In this document: positions 1 through 9,521 of the stretch, one piece after another
How the letters are laid out: the number at the start of each line of letters is the position of its first letter
Numbering within the stretch: the stretch's first letter is position 1
Assembly (NCBI GenBank): GCA_028289345.1
Contig: JANQQL010000025.1
Location: 372,001-436,000, forward strand
From: Planctomycetota bacterium
Lineage (GTDB): Bacteria > Planctomycetota > B15-G4 > SIAN01
DNA length: 64,000 nt
Direction of reading: 5' to 3'
Translations under genes and position numbers: made by a program
The notes under the pieces: model-generated
Told to the model about the DNA's origin: nothing
Database searches by the model: none
The model's input: only the letters and a program-made list of their open reading frames with translations

Positions 1-804
1 GGCAGCGTCGGCACCGGACACAACGTCGAGCTGCGCTGCTACAACCAGGAGTTCGAACTCAATCTGAGTCCCGACCTGACCCTGTTGGAGGAGATCGCGG
101 AGTCGACCAGCGGAGTCACCGAAACAAAACTGCGCGGGTTGCTCGGGGCCTTTCGGTTCCCCGGAGAAGACGTATTCAAGCACGTCGGAGTGCTGTCCGG
201 AGGAGAAAAGTCGCGCCTGGCCGTCGCCAAACTGTTGCTCGGCGAAGCCAATTTCCTGGTGCTCGACGAGCCGACCAATCATCTGGACATCAAGGCCAAG
301 GACGTGCTCCAGGAAGCGTTGGAGGAGTACGAAGGCACGGTGCTCATCGTCAGCCACGACCGGTACTTCCTAGACGGAGTCGTGAAAAGAGTCTGGGAGT
401 TGCGCGACGGGCGCTTGCGAGACTATCTGGGCGACTACTCGTACTACCTGGAGCGACGGGAGCAGGAGCTCGAAGGCGCCCCGAGCGGAGCGACCAAGTC
501 GGCTCCCCGCAGCAAGGAAGAGAAGCGGCTCGCCCATGAAGAACGCACGCGGCGCAAGAAGCGAGTTCGTGAGCTGGAGCGAAAGATCGCGAAAGCTGAA
601 GATCAACTCGCCAAAGTCGAATCGCGCATGAAGGTGCTGGAAGCCGAACTCGAAGACACGGCGATCTACGACGATCGCCCGCGACTCGAAAAGGTCACTC
701 GCGAGCACGCCGAGTTACGCAAGGACCAGCAGACCTTGTACGAGGAATGGGAGACCGCGAGCGAAGAGCTGGAGGAAGCGCAAAGCCAGCTCCGGGCTTT
801 GTAA
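1..804 (+). CDS. ABC-F family ATP-binding protein, C-terminal part
   Basis: The reading frame is open from the first base, so the gene is cut by the window edge. The visible 267 residues are the second ATPase domain and the C-terminal tail of a duplicated ABC-F protein. The signature LSGGEKSRLAVAKL, the Walker B stretch LVLDEPTNHLD and the switch histidine in SHDRYFLD are all present. The tail (from about residue 160) is a charged, Lys/Glu-rich coiled coil typical of Uup/YheS-like members. ABC-F proteins have no membrane domain and act on ribosomes or in DNA maintenance. Which subgroup this is cannot be decided without the N-terminal half. Confidence 0.93.
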   Translation, partial: GSVGTGHNVELRCYNQEFELNLSPDLTLLEEIAESTSGVTETKLRGLLGAFRFPGEDVFKHVGVLSGGEKSRLAVAKLLLGEANFLVLDEPTNHLDIKAKDVLQEALEEYEGTVLIVSHDRYFLDGVVKRVWELRDGRLRDYLGDYSYYLERREQELEGAPSGATKSAPRSKEEKRLAHEERTRRKKRVRELERKIAKAEDQLAKVESRMKVLEAELEDTAIYDDRPRLEKVTREHAELRKDQQTLYEEWETASEELEEAQSQLRAL

Positions 805-971
805 CGTCTTCGTCACGAGACACTTCCTCGCCAAGCGAGCCTTCGTCGCCCATGGGTTGCTCGGATCCCCGGGACCTCCCGCCGTGGGTCGACGAGCCGC
901 GCAAGCTCCGCTGCTCCGATTGGGAGGGCGGCTGGTACCATTGCCCCTCCGACTCTTGCGCGAGGGATTCG

Positions 972-2900
972 ATGTCTGACGAAGAACGCCAGCCCCACCA
1001 ACCCTACGTTCCCGCGTCGAAGGAACTGAGCGAGTTCACCCTCAAGGCGGTGATCTTGGGCGCCATCTTCGGCGTCGTGTTCGGCGCGGCCAATGCCTAC
1101 TTGGGTCTCAAGGCGGGACTGACCATCTCGACGTCCATTCCCATCGCCGTGATCACGGTGGCGGCGTTCCGCGGCTTGAAAGGCATGGGAGTCGGCAGCT
1201 CGATTCTCGAAGCCAACATGGCGCAGACCATTGGTTCGGCCTCGAGTTCAGTGGCGAGTGGGGTGATCTTCACGTTGCCGGCGTTGTTCCTTTGGGGATT
1301 CGCCCCGGGCTTGTTGCAGATGACCATGCTCGCCATGTTCGGGGGGCTGCTGGGCGTGCTGTTCATGATTCCGTTGCGCCCGTTCCTCATTGCCAAGGAA
1401 CACGGCAAGCTGCCCTATCCCGAGGGGACGGCCTGTGCCGAGGTCCTGAAAGCCACCGAGACGGGTGGTTCCGGGGCCCGCAGCGTGTTCTTCGGACTCG
1501 GCGCCGGAGCGATCTTCAAAGGGCTCACCAACTGGGCTCACCTGTTTCCCGGGGGAGTCTGGTTCAACATTCCGTTCTTGAACAAGGGACGCATCGGTAC
1601 CGACATCTCTGCCGCGTTGCTCGGGGTGGGTTACATCTTAGGACCGAAGGTCGGTGCCATCATGGTCGGGGGCGGGTTGCTGTCTTCGCTCGTCCTGATT
1701 CCCGCCATTGCTTACTGGGGCGCGGATCGAGCGGAGCCGCTCTATCCCGAGACGATCAAAGCGATCGCCGACATGGCTCCCGGCGAACTGTGGACCCGCT
1801 ACGTTCGCTACATCGGTGCCGGAGCGGTGGCCACTGGTGGATTGATCACTCTGATTCGCAGCATTCCGATGATGCTGGCCAGCTTTCGAGTGGGCGCCTC
1901 TCAGCTCAAGCAGCGGCTGGGCAGCAGCGACGAAGAAAGTGTCCCTCGTACGAACCGCGACCTACCGCTGAGTTTTGTCGGGGTTGCGGTGAGCTTCCTC
2001 GCGATCTTGATGGCGGGGATTCCCACGGTGTTCGGAGCGCTCGGGGATTTGCCGGTGCGCCTGGTCGCCGCCGCCATGGTGGTGATCTGCTCGTTCTTCT
2101 TCGTGACCGTGTCCTCACGAATCGTCGGGATGGTGGGGGTGACCTCGAATCCGACCAGCGGCATGACCATCGCCTCGTTGCTAGCGACCGCTTCCGTGTT
2201 CTTGCTGTTCGGCTGGACCGGGGACATCGGCAAAGTCGCCGCGCTCACGGTGGGTTGTGTGATCGCGATCTCTGCGTCGATCGCGGGTGACACCTCCCAG
2301 GACCTGAAGACCGGTTTCCTTCTCGGAGCCACCCCCCGCCGTCAGCAGATTGGTGAGCTGGTCGGAGTCTTGACCTGTGCCGTTGCAATTTGCTGGACGG
2401 TGATCTACCTGGACAAAGGACTCGAGTTTGGATCCACGGACCTTCCCGCCCCGCAAGCGACGTTGATGAAGGTGGTCATCGAGGGAGTCTTGGAGCAGTC
2501 CCTGCCATGGACTCTGGTGGGGATTGGAGCCGGCATCGCGATCCTCGCCGAACTTTGTCGCATCCCTTCGCTGCCATTCGCCGTGGGGGTGTACCTGCCG
2601 GTGTCTACCATGGTACCGGTGTTCCTCGGCGGCCTGTTGCGCTCCTGGATGGAGAAGAGCGCGAAGACCCCAGAAGAAGCCGAGTCGCGAAAGTCCAACG
2701 GCACTTTGTTCGGTTCCGGCCTGGTGGGCGGCGCAGGATTGATCGGGGTTCTCATCGCCGCGATGGCGGCAAAGCTCGGTCACGCTCCGGAAGGAATCGG
2801 CGTGGACTGGGCCGGAGACTGGTCGCGCCTGGTCGCCCTTGCGGCGTTCGGGATGCTCGCCATGTTGTTCATCCGGGTGATTCGGTCCAAGGCGAGCTGA
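972..2900 (+). CDS. OPT-family oligopeptide transporter
   Basis: This is a 642-residue integral membrane protein with about 14-16 hydrophobic segments. After a short charged N-terminus comes the family start: SEFTLKAVILGAIFGVVFG, then AYLGLKAGLTISTSIP. These are characteristic of bacterial OPT transporters, which move oligopeptides or metal chelates by proton coupling. The frame is open further upstream, but the ATG at 972 follows a GAGGG box and begins the homologous part. It lies 167 bases after the ABC-F gene and is probably transcribed alone. The substrate cannot be read from the sequence. Confidence 0.92.
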   Translation: MSDEERQPHQPYVPASKELSEFTLKAVILGAIFGVVFGAANAYLGLKAGLTISTSIPIAVITVAAFRGLKGMGVGSSILEANMAQTIGSASSSVASGVIFTLPALFLWGFAPGLLQMTMLAMFGGLLGVLFMIPLRPFLIAKEHGKLPYPEGTACAEVLKATETGGSGARSVFFGLGAGAIFKGLTNWAHLFPGGVWFNIPFLNKGRIGTDISAALLGVGYILGPKVGAIMVGGGLLSSLVLIPAIAYWGADRAEPLYPETIKAIADMAPGELWTRYVRYIGAGAVATGGLITLIRSIPMMLASFRVGASQLKQRLGSSDEESVPRTNRDLPLSFVGVAVSFLAILMAGIPTVFGALGDLPVRLVAAAMVVICSFFFVTVSSRIVGMVGVTSNPTSGMTIASLLATASVFLLFGWTGDIGKVAALTVGCVIAISASIAGDTSQDLKTGFLLGATPRRQQIGELVGVLTCAVAICWTVIYLDKGLEFGSTDLPAPQATLMKVVIEGVLEQSLPWTLVGIGAGIAILAELCRIPSLPFAVGVYLPVSTMVPVFLGGLLRSWMEKSAKTPEEAESRKSNGTLFGSGLVGGAGLIGVLIAAMAAKLGHAPEGIGVDWAGDWSRLVALAAFGMLAMLFIRVIRSKAS

Positions 2901-3012
2901 TTCCCTCGCCGGGTCGCCTTCGCGGCGATCTCTCTTCTTCGAAACTTCTTGGGAGACTCTGGGTTCCCTCGGAACGCGGGGGACTGTCGGAGACCCAAGG
3001 AGGAACTCGTTC

Positions 3013-5259
3013 GTGTCCAATGGTGACGCACCTTCGGCCAATGGGAAGTCGCTGAATCGACCGGTCTGTCTGACGGTGATCTTGCCGGCGGGTGGGATCG
3101 TGGCAGCCATGGGGTGGGATGCAAGTGGTGTGTTTCCCACGCGGTTGTTGCTGGTCGCCGCCATCCTTGCGGTGGTTGTCGCGGCCGGGCTTTGTTGGCG
3201 TCTTTGGCAGCCGAATCTCGGGTGGCTGACGGCGGCGGTCTTCGCCTACGGCTACTTCGTCGGCGCCAGCGTCAGCTACTCATTGCTTCTGTCACGATTG
3301 ATCCCGTGGATTTTTTTGGGAATGCTCGTCGGGATCGGCGTTCTGGGAGCCGCTCCTTACTGGGCAACTTTGGGATCGGTCCGCCTGGGAAGACAGTTGC
3401 TGAGTCGAGTGAAGGGACGCCTTTCTCGGCGACGATTCGCGGTCGCTCTTGGCGTCGGCTGCGCTGTCTTTCCGTCTCTCGTGTGGATCGAGTCTCGCTT
3501 TGCCGCAGAGCTGGTTGCCAACATTCGACGGGTTGCGGACGGAGAAACCGGGGCCTCAAGGCGCGCCACGGCGCTTGCGGATCTGAGCAGTTCTGATCTC
3601 GTGTCGCGAAATCATTGGGACCTCGCCCCGCGGAGTCGATGGATCTTCTGGCCGTCGCCCTCACGAGAGGACAACGAGCGTGTTTCCTACTTGATCGAAG
3701 GAGTGTCCCCGCCGGCGCCGCCTACGTTTCCAGACTCTGGCTGGAGCCTGATGGAAGTGCACGGTTCGTGGATCCGGATTGGAGTCGAAGCGGCGGCGGC
3801 CTTGGCCGTCGTGGATTGGACTCTCGAGCTTCGTTCCCCACGGGATCTTCGCGAGGAAGCACGCATCCAGTTCGAGATTCCCCCGGGATCGGTGGCGAGC
3901 GATCTCTCTTTGTGGATGAACGGGATCGAATCCCGGGCCGCGTTCGGTCCTCGGGAACGGGTGAGAAGTTCCTACGAAGCGATCGTGGAGAAGAGTCTCG
4001 ATCCTGCGTTGCTCGAGCATGCGGGGAAGCAGAAACTCCAGCTCAGCGTGTTCCCCGTTTCCCGGGAGCAAAGCCAGCGGGTGCGCGTGGAGCTCACGGT
4101 TCCTTTGTTCGTCGACGGCGATCAGCTCTTGCTGCGTTTGCCGCGAATCCTTCGCAGCAATGTTGCCGTGGACGTGCCTCATCAGGTGGAGGTTTCCTCG
4201 CGTTCAGGGATCCACGCAGCCGTTTGTGAACAGACCATGACACTTCCCTCCCGGGCGTTGGCTGGCTCCGGATTTCAGGTGCTGGAGTTCCCGGGGACGG
4301 AGCTTGCCACTCGAGTCTGGGCCCTCGACAAGAGGGGAATGTGCAGTCAGACGCTGGTTCGCAAGGAGAAAAGAAGAGGTTCTTCACAGCCTTTCTTGGC
4401 CGATGAAGACCCGCCCGAGACTTGGATCTTGGTGATCGAGGGATCACGGTTCGCGCAGCAGAGTTTGCCTCCTTGGGAGGAGTTCACGGCCGCCTGGCCG
4501 CGAGGAACGAGATTTCATGCGATCTTCGCCGGTCACCGCCTCGAAGAGTTCCCCACCGAGGATCCCTCCGAGTTGCGTGAATGGCTCGAGCGATTGGATT
4601 TCACGGGAGCGGTCGACAACGTTCCTGCGCTGCGGCTCGCGGCCGAGCGATCCCGAGAACTCGACGGCGCGATCTTGTGGATTGCCGGAGAGCAATCTCA
4701 CCAATTCGCAGCCGTGGATGGTCTGCGAGACTCTCTGGCCTCTCTGACTCATCCTTTCTTGGTCTGGAGGCTGGAACCCGAAACGTGTCATCTGGTGCAC
4801 CGCGATCTCGAGAAGAGTCAGTCTGTGATTGACATCCTCCAATTTGGAGACGGGTGGCGAGGGCTGTCCTGGGCACTGCGCGAACCCTGGGATGCGGCGG
4901 CTCGACGGCGTTGCCGAGGAGACGTGTGGGCGGTGATCGAGAGGAGCGACTGGGAGTCTGGCGGCGGCGTGGAAGTCGACGATTCCCTGGTCCGCCTGTG
5001 GGCCGCGCAGCGAGCAAGCGAGCTGCAGCAGAAAGGCGACCTGGCCGGGGCGACGGCCTTGGCGGAGCATTTTCGGCTGGTCACGGAAGCCTGCGCTGCC
5101 GTGGTTCTGGAGACCAAGCAACAGTACGTCGACTTCGGCCTCGACCCCTATGCCGAGGACGCTTTCCTCGACGAGAGACCAGTTCCCGAACCCGAAACCT
5201 GGCTGATCCTGGCCGGCGGGCTCGTCCTGCTGTGCTTGCGTCGCCAGTTCGCCGCTTGA
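3013..5259 (+). CDS. VIT-domain membrane protein with PEP-CTERM-like C-terminus
   Basis: 748 residues starting at GTG, fixed by a perfect AAGGAGGA box seven bases upstream. The first ~170 residues hold about five hydrophobic helices. A VIT (inter-alpha-trypsin-type) domain follows at roughly residues 250-380, then a soluble region resembling a degenerate von Willebrand A domain. The last 28 residues read VPEPETW, a hydrophobic helix and basic residues: the layout of an exosortase/PEP-CTERM sorting signal. Multi-helix VIT proteins occur beside exosortases K and N in Bacteroidetes. No exosortase is visible here. It is probably anchored in the envelope; its function is unknown. Confidence 0.8.
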   Translation: MSNGDAPSANGKSLNRPVCLTVILPAGGIVAAMGWDASGVFPTRLLLVAAILAVVVAAGLCWRLWQPNLGWLTAAVFAYGYFVGASVSYSLLLSRLIPWIFLGMLVGIGVLGAAPYWATLGSVRLGRQLLSRVKGRLSRRRFAVALGVGCAVFPSLVWIESRFAAELVANIRRVADGETGASRRATALADLSSSDLVSRNHWDLAPRSRWIFWPSPSREDNERVSYLIEGVSPPAPPTFPDSGWSLMEVHGSWIRIGVEAAAALAVVDWTLELRSPRDLREEARIQFEIPPGSVASDLSLWMNGIESRAAFGPRERVRSSYEAIVEKSLDPALLEHAGKQKLQLSVFPVSREQSQRVRVELTVPLFVDGDQLLLRLPRILRSNVAVDVPHQVEVSSRSGIHAAVCEQTMTLPSRALAGSGFQVLEFPGTELATRVWALDKRGMCSQTLVRKEKRRGSSQPFLADEDPPETWILVIEGSRFAQQSLPPWEEFTAAWPRGTRFHAIFAGHRLEEFPTEDPSELREWLERLDFTGAVDNVPALRLAAERSRELDGAILWIAGEQSHQFAAVDGLRDSLASLTHPFLVWRLEPETCHLVHRDLEKSQSVIDILQFGDGWRGLSWALREPWDAAARRRCRGDVWAVIERSDWESGGGVEVDDSLVRLWAAQRASELQQKGDLAGATALAEHFRLVTEACAAVVLETKQQYVDFGLDPYAEDAFLDERPVPEPETWLILAGGLVLLCLRRQFAA

Positions 5260-5349
5260 TCTTCGCCGTGGACTCTCACCCAGAACCTGTCTGTCCGTCT
5301 GTCCCGTAGGGTCCCGAGTCCTCTTCCTCTACTTGTTCGGGATTCGAGG

Positions 5350-5883
5350 TCACGATTCCCCATCCACGCGTTCGTACCCCATGCGCCGCACCAAAGCGAA
5401 AGTCTTGCCGCCGTCGGAGGAAATCAGCAAGTCGGTCTCGAACCGGTCTTCGCGGATGTCATACCACAAGTGGCGGAACGTGCTTCCTTGGTGCTCGAAC
5501 TCCAATTGCATGACGGGCAATTCGGAAACGTCAGAATCCATGATCCCGCCGCTTCCATCGAGTTGATTGCCGAGGGTGTCCAGCCAGCGCTGGCGCCAAA
5601 GTTGTGCCTCTTCATCGAAGAAGAACAGCGAGACGGCGGAGAACTCCTGCTCACCAAGCCACGCCGAGGTGAGAGTCTCGTGGATCGCCGTGCCGTTGTC
5701 TGCCTTGCGGTACTCGGTTTCGCCTCGGCCTCCGGAGAACTGGTAGGTCCACTTGCCTTCGAGGAAGTCGAAGCGTTGATTCACCTCCAAGGATTCCAGG
5801 TCCAGGAACCCGGACTCCATGAAACCCCTTGGTGCTGAAAACAGTGACAAGGCGACGACGAAGAGGGGTGTCCAGGAGACCAT
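5350..5883 (-). CDS. Secreted DUF1579-like protein
   Basis: A 177-residue protein with an N-terminal hydrophobic signal segment (SWTPLFVVALSLFSAPRG). The body has the pattern FDFLEGKWTYQF near residue 38, followed by beta strands and paired aromatic residues. This resembles the lipocalin-like DUF1579 group of small exported proteins. Its ATG overlaps the stop of the upstream lamin-tail gene by one base (TGATG), so the two are translationally coupled and probably act in the same compartment. The function is unknown, and the family match is by pattern only. Confidence 0.7.
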   Translation of the reverse strand: MVSWTPLFVVALSLFSAPRGFMESGFLDLESLEVNQRFDFLEGKWTYQFSGGRGETEYRKADNGTAIHETLTSAWLGEQEFSAVSLFFFDEEAQLWRQRWLDTLGNQLDGSGGIMDSDVSELPVMQLEFEHQGSTFRHLWYDIREDRFETDLLISSDGGKTFALVRRMGYERVDGES

Positions 5884-6902
5884 CAGAAGTTCAGCTCGAT
5901 GCCGTTGGAGACGGTGTACTTGCCGGTCGGGCCTCCGTCATCGGCGAGGATTGCGGTCAGGAACAGGTCCGCTCCAGCGAACGACGGGTCGGCGATGATT
6001 CCGAACTGAAGTGTGCCCTGACCGGCGCCGCTGTTTTGCTGGACGAAGGGGCCCAGGAACTGAGTGGGCGTTACGGAGAGGGTGCAGCCGGCGAACGGGA
6101 TCGAGTCTTCGCCGCTGCCGACGACCAGGAACGCAAGCCTGCCGCCGCGTCCCTTCGTCAGAGAAATTTGCCAGGGAGCGCCGGTGTCTGCGGGGAATCC
6201 GTGGGTGGGGCCGAGCTGGGGAACGTGACCACTGGTCCCCGCACAGCCGCTGCCAATGCTGCGCGCGCCGTTCATGGTGAGGCCATTGTCTCCCAATACG
6301 TAGCCGCCTGGATCGCCAAAGAAGTCGGCCGAGGTCTCGCCGCTTCCGACGTACACCAGGGAAGTTCCCTCGGCGACATCGAGAATGAAGTCGTTGTTGT
6401 CCCAGATACCCGCACCGATGGCGACGGTCTCTCGCAGAAGGTCGGGGCCACCGACCTGAACGAAATCGCGGATGCGAGCCGAGTTGGTGAACTCACTGCC
6501 GCCCCAGGTCGCGTTGTTGTCCTTGTAGAGCGAAAGCGCGAACGTGGTGTTGTTGATGCGAGCGCTTCCCAGTCCAAATAAGAAACTCCCCTCGGAGCCG
6601 GTGTAGACATTGCTTGCATCGGGAGTTCCCGAAGCGCGCCAATGGACGGTCAAGTACGAGCCGGCTGCCAGGCTCCGACCCGAAGCGAATGCGTAGTAGT
6701 ACCGCGAATCGTCCGGATGGTTGAGGCAGATCGACCAGCGGCTCAAGTCTTCGGCACTTGTGCCAGGGTTGTGAATCTCGATTCGCTCCTGACCGTTGTC
6801 CGTCCCGATGGGGTCGTACAGGATCTCCGAAATGACAACTTGAGACGACGCGGCGGAAGACAAGGCAATCACGCAGCACGCGGTGCGGAACCCGAGATTC
6901 AT
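5883..6902 (-). CDS. Secreted lamin-tail-domain protein
   Basis: 339 residues. The ATG at 6902 is preceded by CAGGAG; a longer upstream frame exists but lacks a ribosome site. A signal peptide ends near SAASS|QVV. Residues ~20-140 match a lamin-tail domain (VVISEILYDPIG, then RIEIHNPG), a beta-sandwich found in many secreted bacterial proteins. The C-terminal ~120 residues begin with GSGCAGTSG and end with SNGIEL, resembling a tail I associate with planctomycete exported proteins. It heads a two-gene unit with the DUF1579-like gene. It probably has a structural or adhesive role outside the cytoplasm. Confidence 0.8.
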   Translation of the reverse strand: MNLGFRTACCVIALSSAASSQVVISEILYDPIGTDNGQERIEIHNPGTSAEDLSRWSICLNHPDDSRYYYAFASGRSLAAGSYLTVHWRASGTPDASNVYTGSEGSFLFGLGSARINNTTFALSLYKDNNATWGGSEFTNSARIRDFVQVGGPDLLRETVAIGAGIWDNNDFILDVAEGTSLVYVGSGETSADFFGDPGGYVLGDNGLTMNGARSIGSGCAGTSGHVPQLGPTHGFPADTGAPWQISLTKGRGGRLAFLVVGSGEDSIPFAGCTLSVTPTQFLGPFVQQNSGAGQGTLQFGIIADPSFAGADLFLTAILADDGGPTGKYTVSNGIELNF

Positions 6903-7255
6903 GGGTGACTCCTGGTGAGATGGCGAGGCGAAGCAATCGGAACTTCTCCGAGGAATCACTGAAAGATTCGGACCAAAACCCGGTAACGAGCAGCGGGGGT
7001 GGTTGACCTGGGTGGGGGATGAGCGGACCCCTTCCTGGGGTGAACCGAGAGGGGCGCAAGCGCCCAGGAGCGCTTTCCAGAACCCAGGGAGACGAGGAGG
7101 TTGAACTCGCCGTTCCCTCCGTTATCGAAGAGGCCACCGAACGGTGGCCAGCAAATCCATGCTCTTCGCGGGAACGAGATTCCCGGCTTCTTGTGACATG
7201 GATGGATTGTGCCCGCGGTGTTTCTGTTCCGAGTCCCTTTCGGTGTCTCTTGCGG
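6903..7255. other. Intergenic region between divergent genes
   Basis: This gap separates the minus-strand lamin-tail gene from the plus-strand sensor kinase and must contain both promoters. I see a perfect GGGCGC-AA-GCGCCC hairpin at 7052-7065 and a smaller ACCCC/GGGGT dyad just before it. No convincing -35/-10 pair stands out. The sensor frame is open back to 7019, so part of the gap might be coding if an upstream start is used. Confidence 0.4.
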
Positions 7256-8518
7256 ATGAACCTTTCTCCTTCTTCTTCTGCGTCGAACTCGTTGTCGTCG
7301 TCTCTCCCGATGGCGTCGACACAGTCGCCGACCTCGCGGCTTCCCTGGCTCCTGGTCGCGGTGCTCGCGGTGGTGCCGGGGATGATCTGCGCGGTCCAGA
7401 TTCGCTACACCTTCCGCGTGTATCACGACACGATCCATTCGTGGCCGAGCATTCTTGCGTTCGCCATCCCGGCTTGGTGGCCGTTGTTGATGGGCATTCC
7501 CGTCGCGCGGCGGCTGGCCGAGGCGCTGCCCTGGAGAAGCGGCAAGCGCTGGCAATGCGCCCTCGCACACGTCCTGGTCACGCTGTCGCTCGGGATGGTC
7601 CATGTCGCCATGCGTTGCTGGTGGGAGCCGCTGATGGCTCCCTATTCTGTGCTCCCGTCAAGTTATGCAGAGCGCATGCAGACCGTCTTGCTTTCGACCT
7701 CCATGCACGTGGTTGTCTTGACCTATGGAGCGATCGTTGCAGGAACCTATGGCTGGTACTTCCTGGGCATCAGCAAGGATCGAGAGCTTCACGCCACTCG
7801 GCTGGCCTCCAAGCTGGCTCACGCGCGGCTGGCTTCCTTGGAGTCCAAGCTGCGCCCCCATTTCTTGTTCAACACTTTGAATTCCATCTCGGTCTTGATG
7901 GAAACGCGTCCCCAGGAAGCCCAGTCCATGCTGTGGGAACTGAGCGATCTCTTGCGACACACGTTGTCGAAGAAGGAGGGGAAGCCCGTGCCGTTGAAGG
8001 ATGAGCTGGATTGCCTTCGGCGCTACGTCGGGATCGAGCGGCGCCGATTCGGTGAGCGAGTCCAATTCGAGTGGTGCGTGGACCCGGCGGTGGAGACGAT
8101 TCCCGTGCCGTTCCTGTTGCTGCAACCTTTGGTCGAGAACGCGTTGATTCACGGCATCGGCCATCGAGTGGAGGGGGGACGGGTGACCGTCCGCGCAGTC
8201 AGTCAACAAGACACGTTGGAGATCGAAGTGGAAGACGACGGGGTGGGGTTGTCGTCCAACTGGGAGTCGCGCAGCGAAAGAGGGATTGGGCTTTCTCACA
8301 CTCGCGCGCGGCTGGAACAGCTCTACGGAGAGCGGGCGAGCTTGCAAGTACTCCCTGGACAGGCACGGGGAACATTGGTGCGCATGCACTTGCCAGTGAC
8401 TTCGTCGAACCCGCTGCTCCGGACGGCGGGTGCCGAAACGTTGCCGCCTCCATCGCGCCGCCGCGCCCACTCTTCTCCGGAGTCGGTGACCGCCTTCAGC
8501 ACGAGTCGAGATCGTTGA
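7256..8518 (+). CDS. LytS/YpdA-type sensor histidine kinase
   Basis: A 420-residue membrane histidine kinase. About four hydrophobic helices fill residues 25-170. The His_kinase core follows, with the phosphoacceptor His in RPHFLFNTLNS, and then a HATPase domain with N-box ENALIHGI and the G box DDGVGL. This layout (membrane sensor plus a short non-HisKA core) is the LytS/AlgZ class, which pairs with LytTR regulators. The next gene is one, starting two bases downstream. The start at 7256 is uncertain: the ribosome site is weak and ATG 7310 is an alternative. The signal sensed is unknown. Confidence 0.9.
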   Translation: MNLSPSSSASNSLSSSLPMASTQSPTSRLPWLLVAVLAVVPGMICAVQIRYTFRVYHDTIHSWPSILAFAIPAWWPLLMGIPVARRLAEALPWRSGKRWQCALAHVLVTLSLGMVHVAMRCWWEPLMAPYSVLPSSYAERMQTVLLSTSMHVVVLTYGAIVAGTYGWYFLGISKDRELHATRLASKLAHARLASLESKLRPHFLFNTLNSISVLMETRPQEAQSMLWELSDLLRHTLSKKEGKPVPLKDELDCLRRYVGIERRRFGERVQFEWCVDPAVETIPVPFLLLQPLVENALIHGIGHRVEGGRVTVRAVSQQDTLEIEVEDDGVGLSSNWESRSERGIGLSHTRARLEQLYGERASLQVLPGQARGTLVRMHLPVTSSNPLLRTAGAETLPPPSRRRAHSSPESVTAFSTSRDR

Positions 8519-8520
8519 TC

Positions 8521-9297
8521 ATGGAATCTCAATCGCAACCGCCGCGACGCTCCCACCGGGTGCTCCTCGTGGATGATGAGGAGCTGGCAAGGGAGGGCCT
8601 GCGTCGCCGGCTTTCTCAGTACCCGGACTTCGAGATCATCGCGGAGAGCAGTCACGGGGAAGAGGCCGTGGCCGCCATCGAGTCTCAGCGTCCCGAGGTG
8701 GTGTTCCTCGACGTGCAGATGCCGGGAATGGACGGCTTTCAGGTGCTCGAGGCGGTGGGTGCTCAGGCCATGCCGATCATCGTGTTCGTCACCGCGTTTG
8801 ATGAGTACGCGGTGCGTGCCTTCCAGGTCCACGCTTTGGATTACTTGCTGAAGCCAGTGACTCCGGAGGCCTTCCAGCGGACCTTGGAGCGGGTCCGCAA
8901 TGCGCTCGAGTCTTCTTCCCCGGAGTCCATTGCCACCCGGGTACAAGCGCTTCTCGAGGAGCGAGATCGACCGGGTGTGTTCCTGGTCCGGGAGGGACCG
9001 CGCTTGGTGTTCGTTCCGGAGGACACCATCCAGTGGTTCGAGGCCGCGGACAACTACGTTCGCGTCCACACCAAGGACGAAACCTACCTGACTCGCCGCA
9101 CCCTGAGTTCTCTCGAAGCCAAGCTCGACCGACGTCGGTTTGCCCGGATCCATCGCTCCTCGATCGTGAACCTGCAACACGTCAAGGAGCTGACCGCGTT
9201 GCAGAATGGCGATCACGAGGTGCTGTTGCGCGACGGCAGACGTCTCGGGTTGAGCCGCCGCTATCGAAAGAACCTGGACTGGGTGTTCGCCGAGTAG
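8521..9297 (+). CDS. LytTR-family response regulator
   Basis: 258 residues. The receiver domain (about 12-130) has the acidic pair VDDEE, phosphoacceptor Asp in VVFLDVQMPGMDG, Thr in FVTAF and Lys in LLKPV, so it looks phosphorylatable. The C-terminal LytTR DNA-binding domain (about 150-255) has the typical FEAADNYVRVHT and IHRSSIVNLQHV stretches. It lies directly behind the sensor kinase and is almost certainly its partner. LytTR regulators bind paired direct repeats near target promoters; I did not identify such repeats here. Confidence 0.95.
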   Translation: MESQSQPPRRSHRVLLVDDEELAREGLRRRLSQYPDFEIIAESSHGEEAVAAIESQRPEVVFLDVQMPGMDGFQVLEAVGAQAMPIIVFVTAFDEYAVRAFQVHALDYLLKPVTPEAFQRTLERVRNALESSSPESIATRVQALLEERDRPGVFLVREGPRLVFVPEDTIQWFEAADNYVRVHTKDETYLTRRTLSSLEAKLDRRRFARIHRSSIVNLQHVKELTALQNGDHEVLLRDGRRLGLSRRYRKNLDWVFAE

Positions 9298-9469
9298 CTC
9301 GAGTTTCGTGGATCGTCGCGACTTGGCGCGCCACCTTCCGGGCCAACGGTGCAACTCGGTCGTGGGTCCGATCTCAGGGCCGCTTGATCCGCTGTCGTGG
9401 TGGTGGCCAGACTCTGTGCCGAAGTCCAACGCCACCGCCAGGCTCCGAGCGCATGGCAGACAGGGGCAT

Positions 9470-9491
9470 TTCCCCGCTCCCAATCGGGGAA
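9470..9491. terminator. Hairpin between convergent lytTR and aroC genes
   Basis: TTCCCCG and CGGGGAA form a perfect seven-base stem around an eight-base loop. The site lies between the ends of two convergent genes. There is no clear T-run on either side, so it is a candidate bidirectional terminator only. Confidence 0.5.
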
Positions 9492-9521
9492 GAGAACTCG
9501 GGTCAGAGGCGGTCGGCAAAC

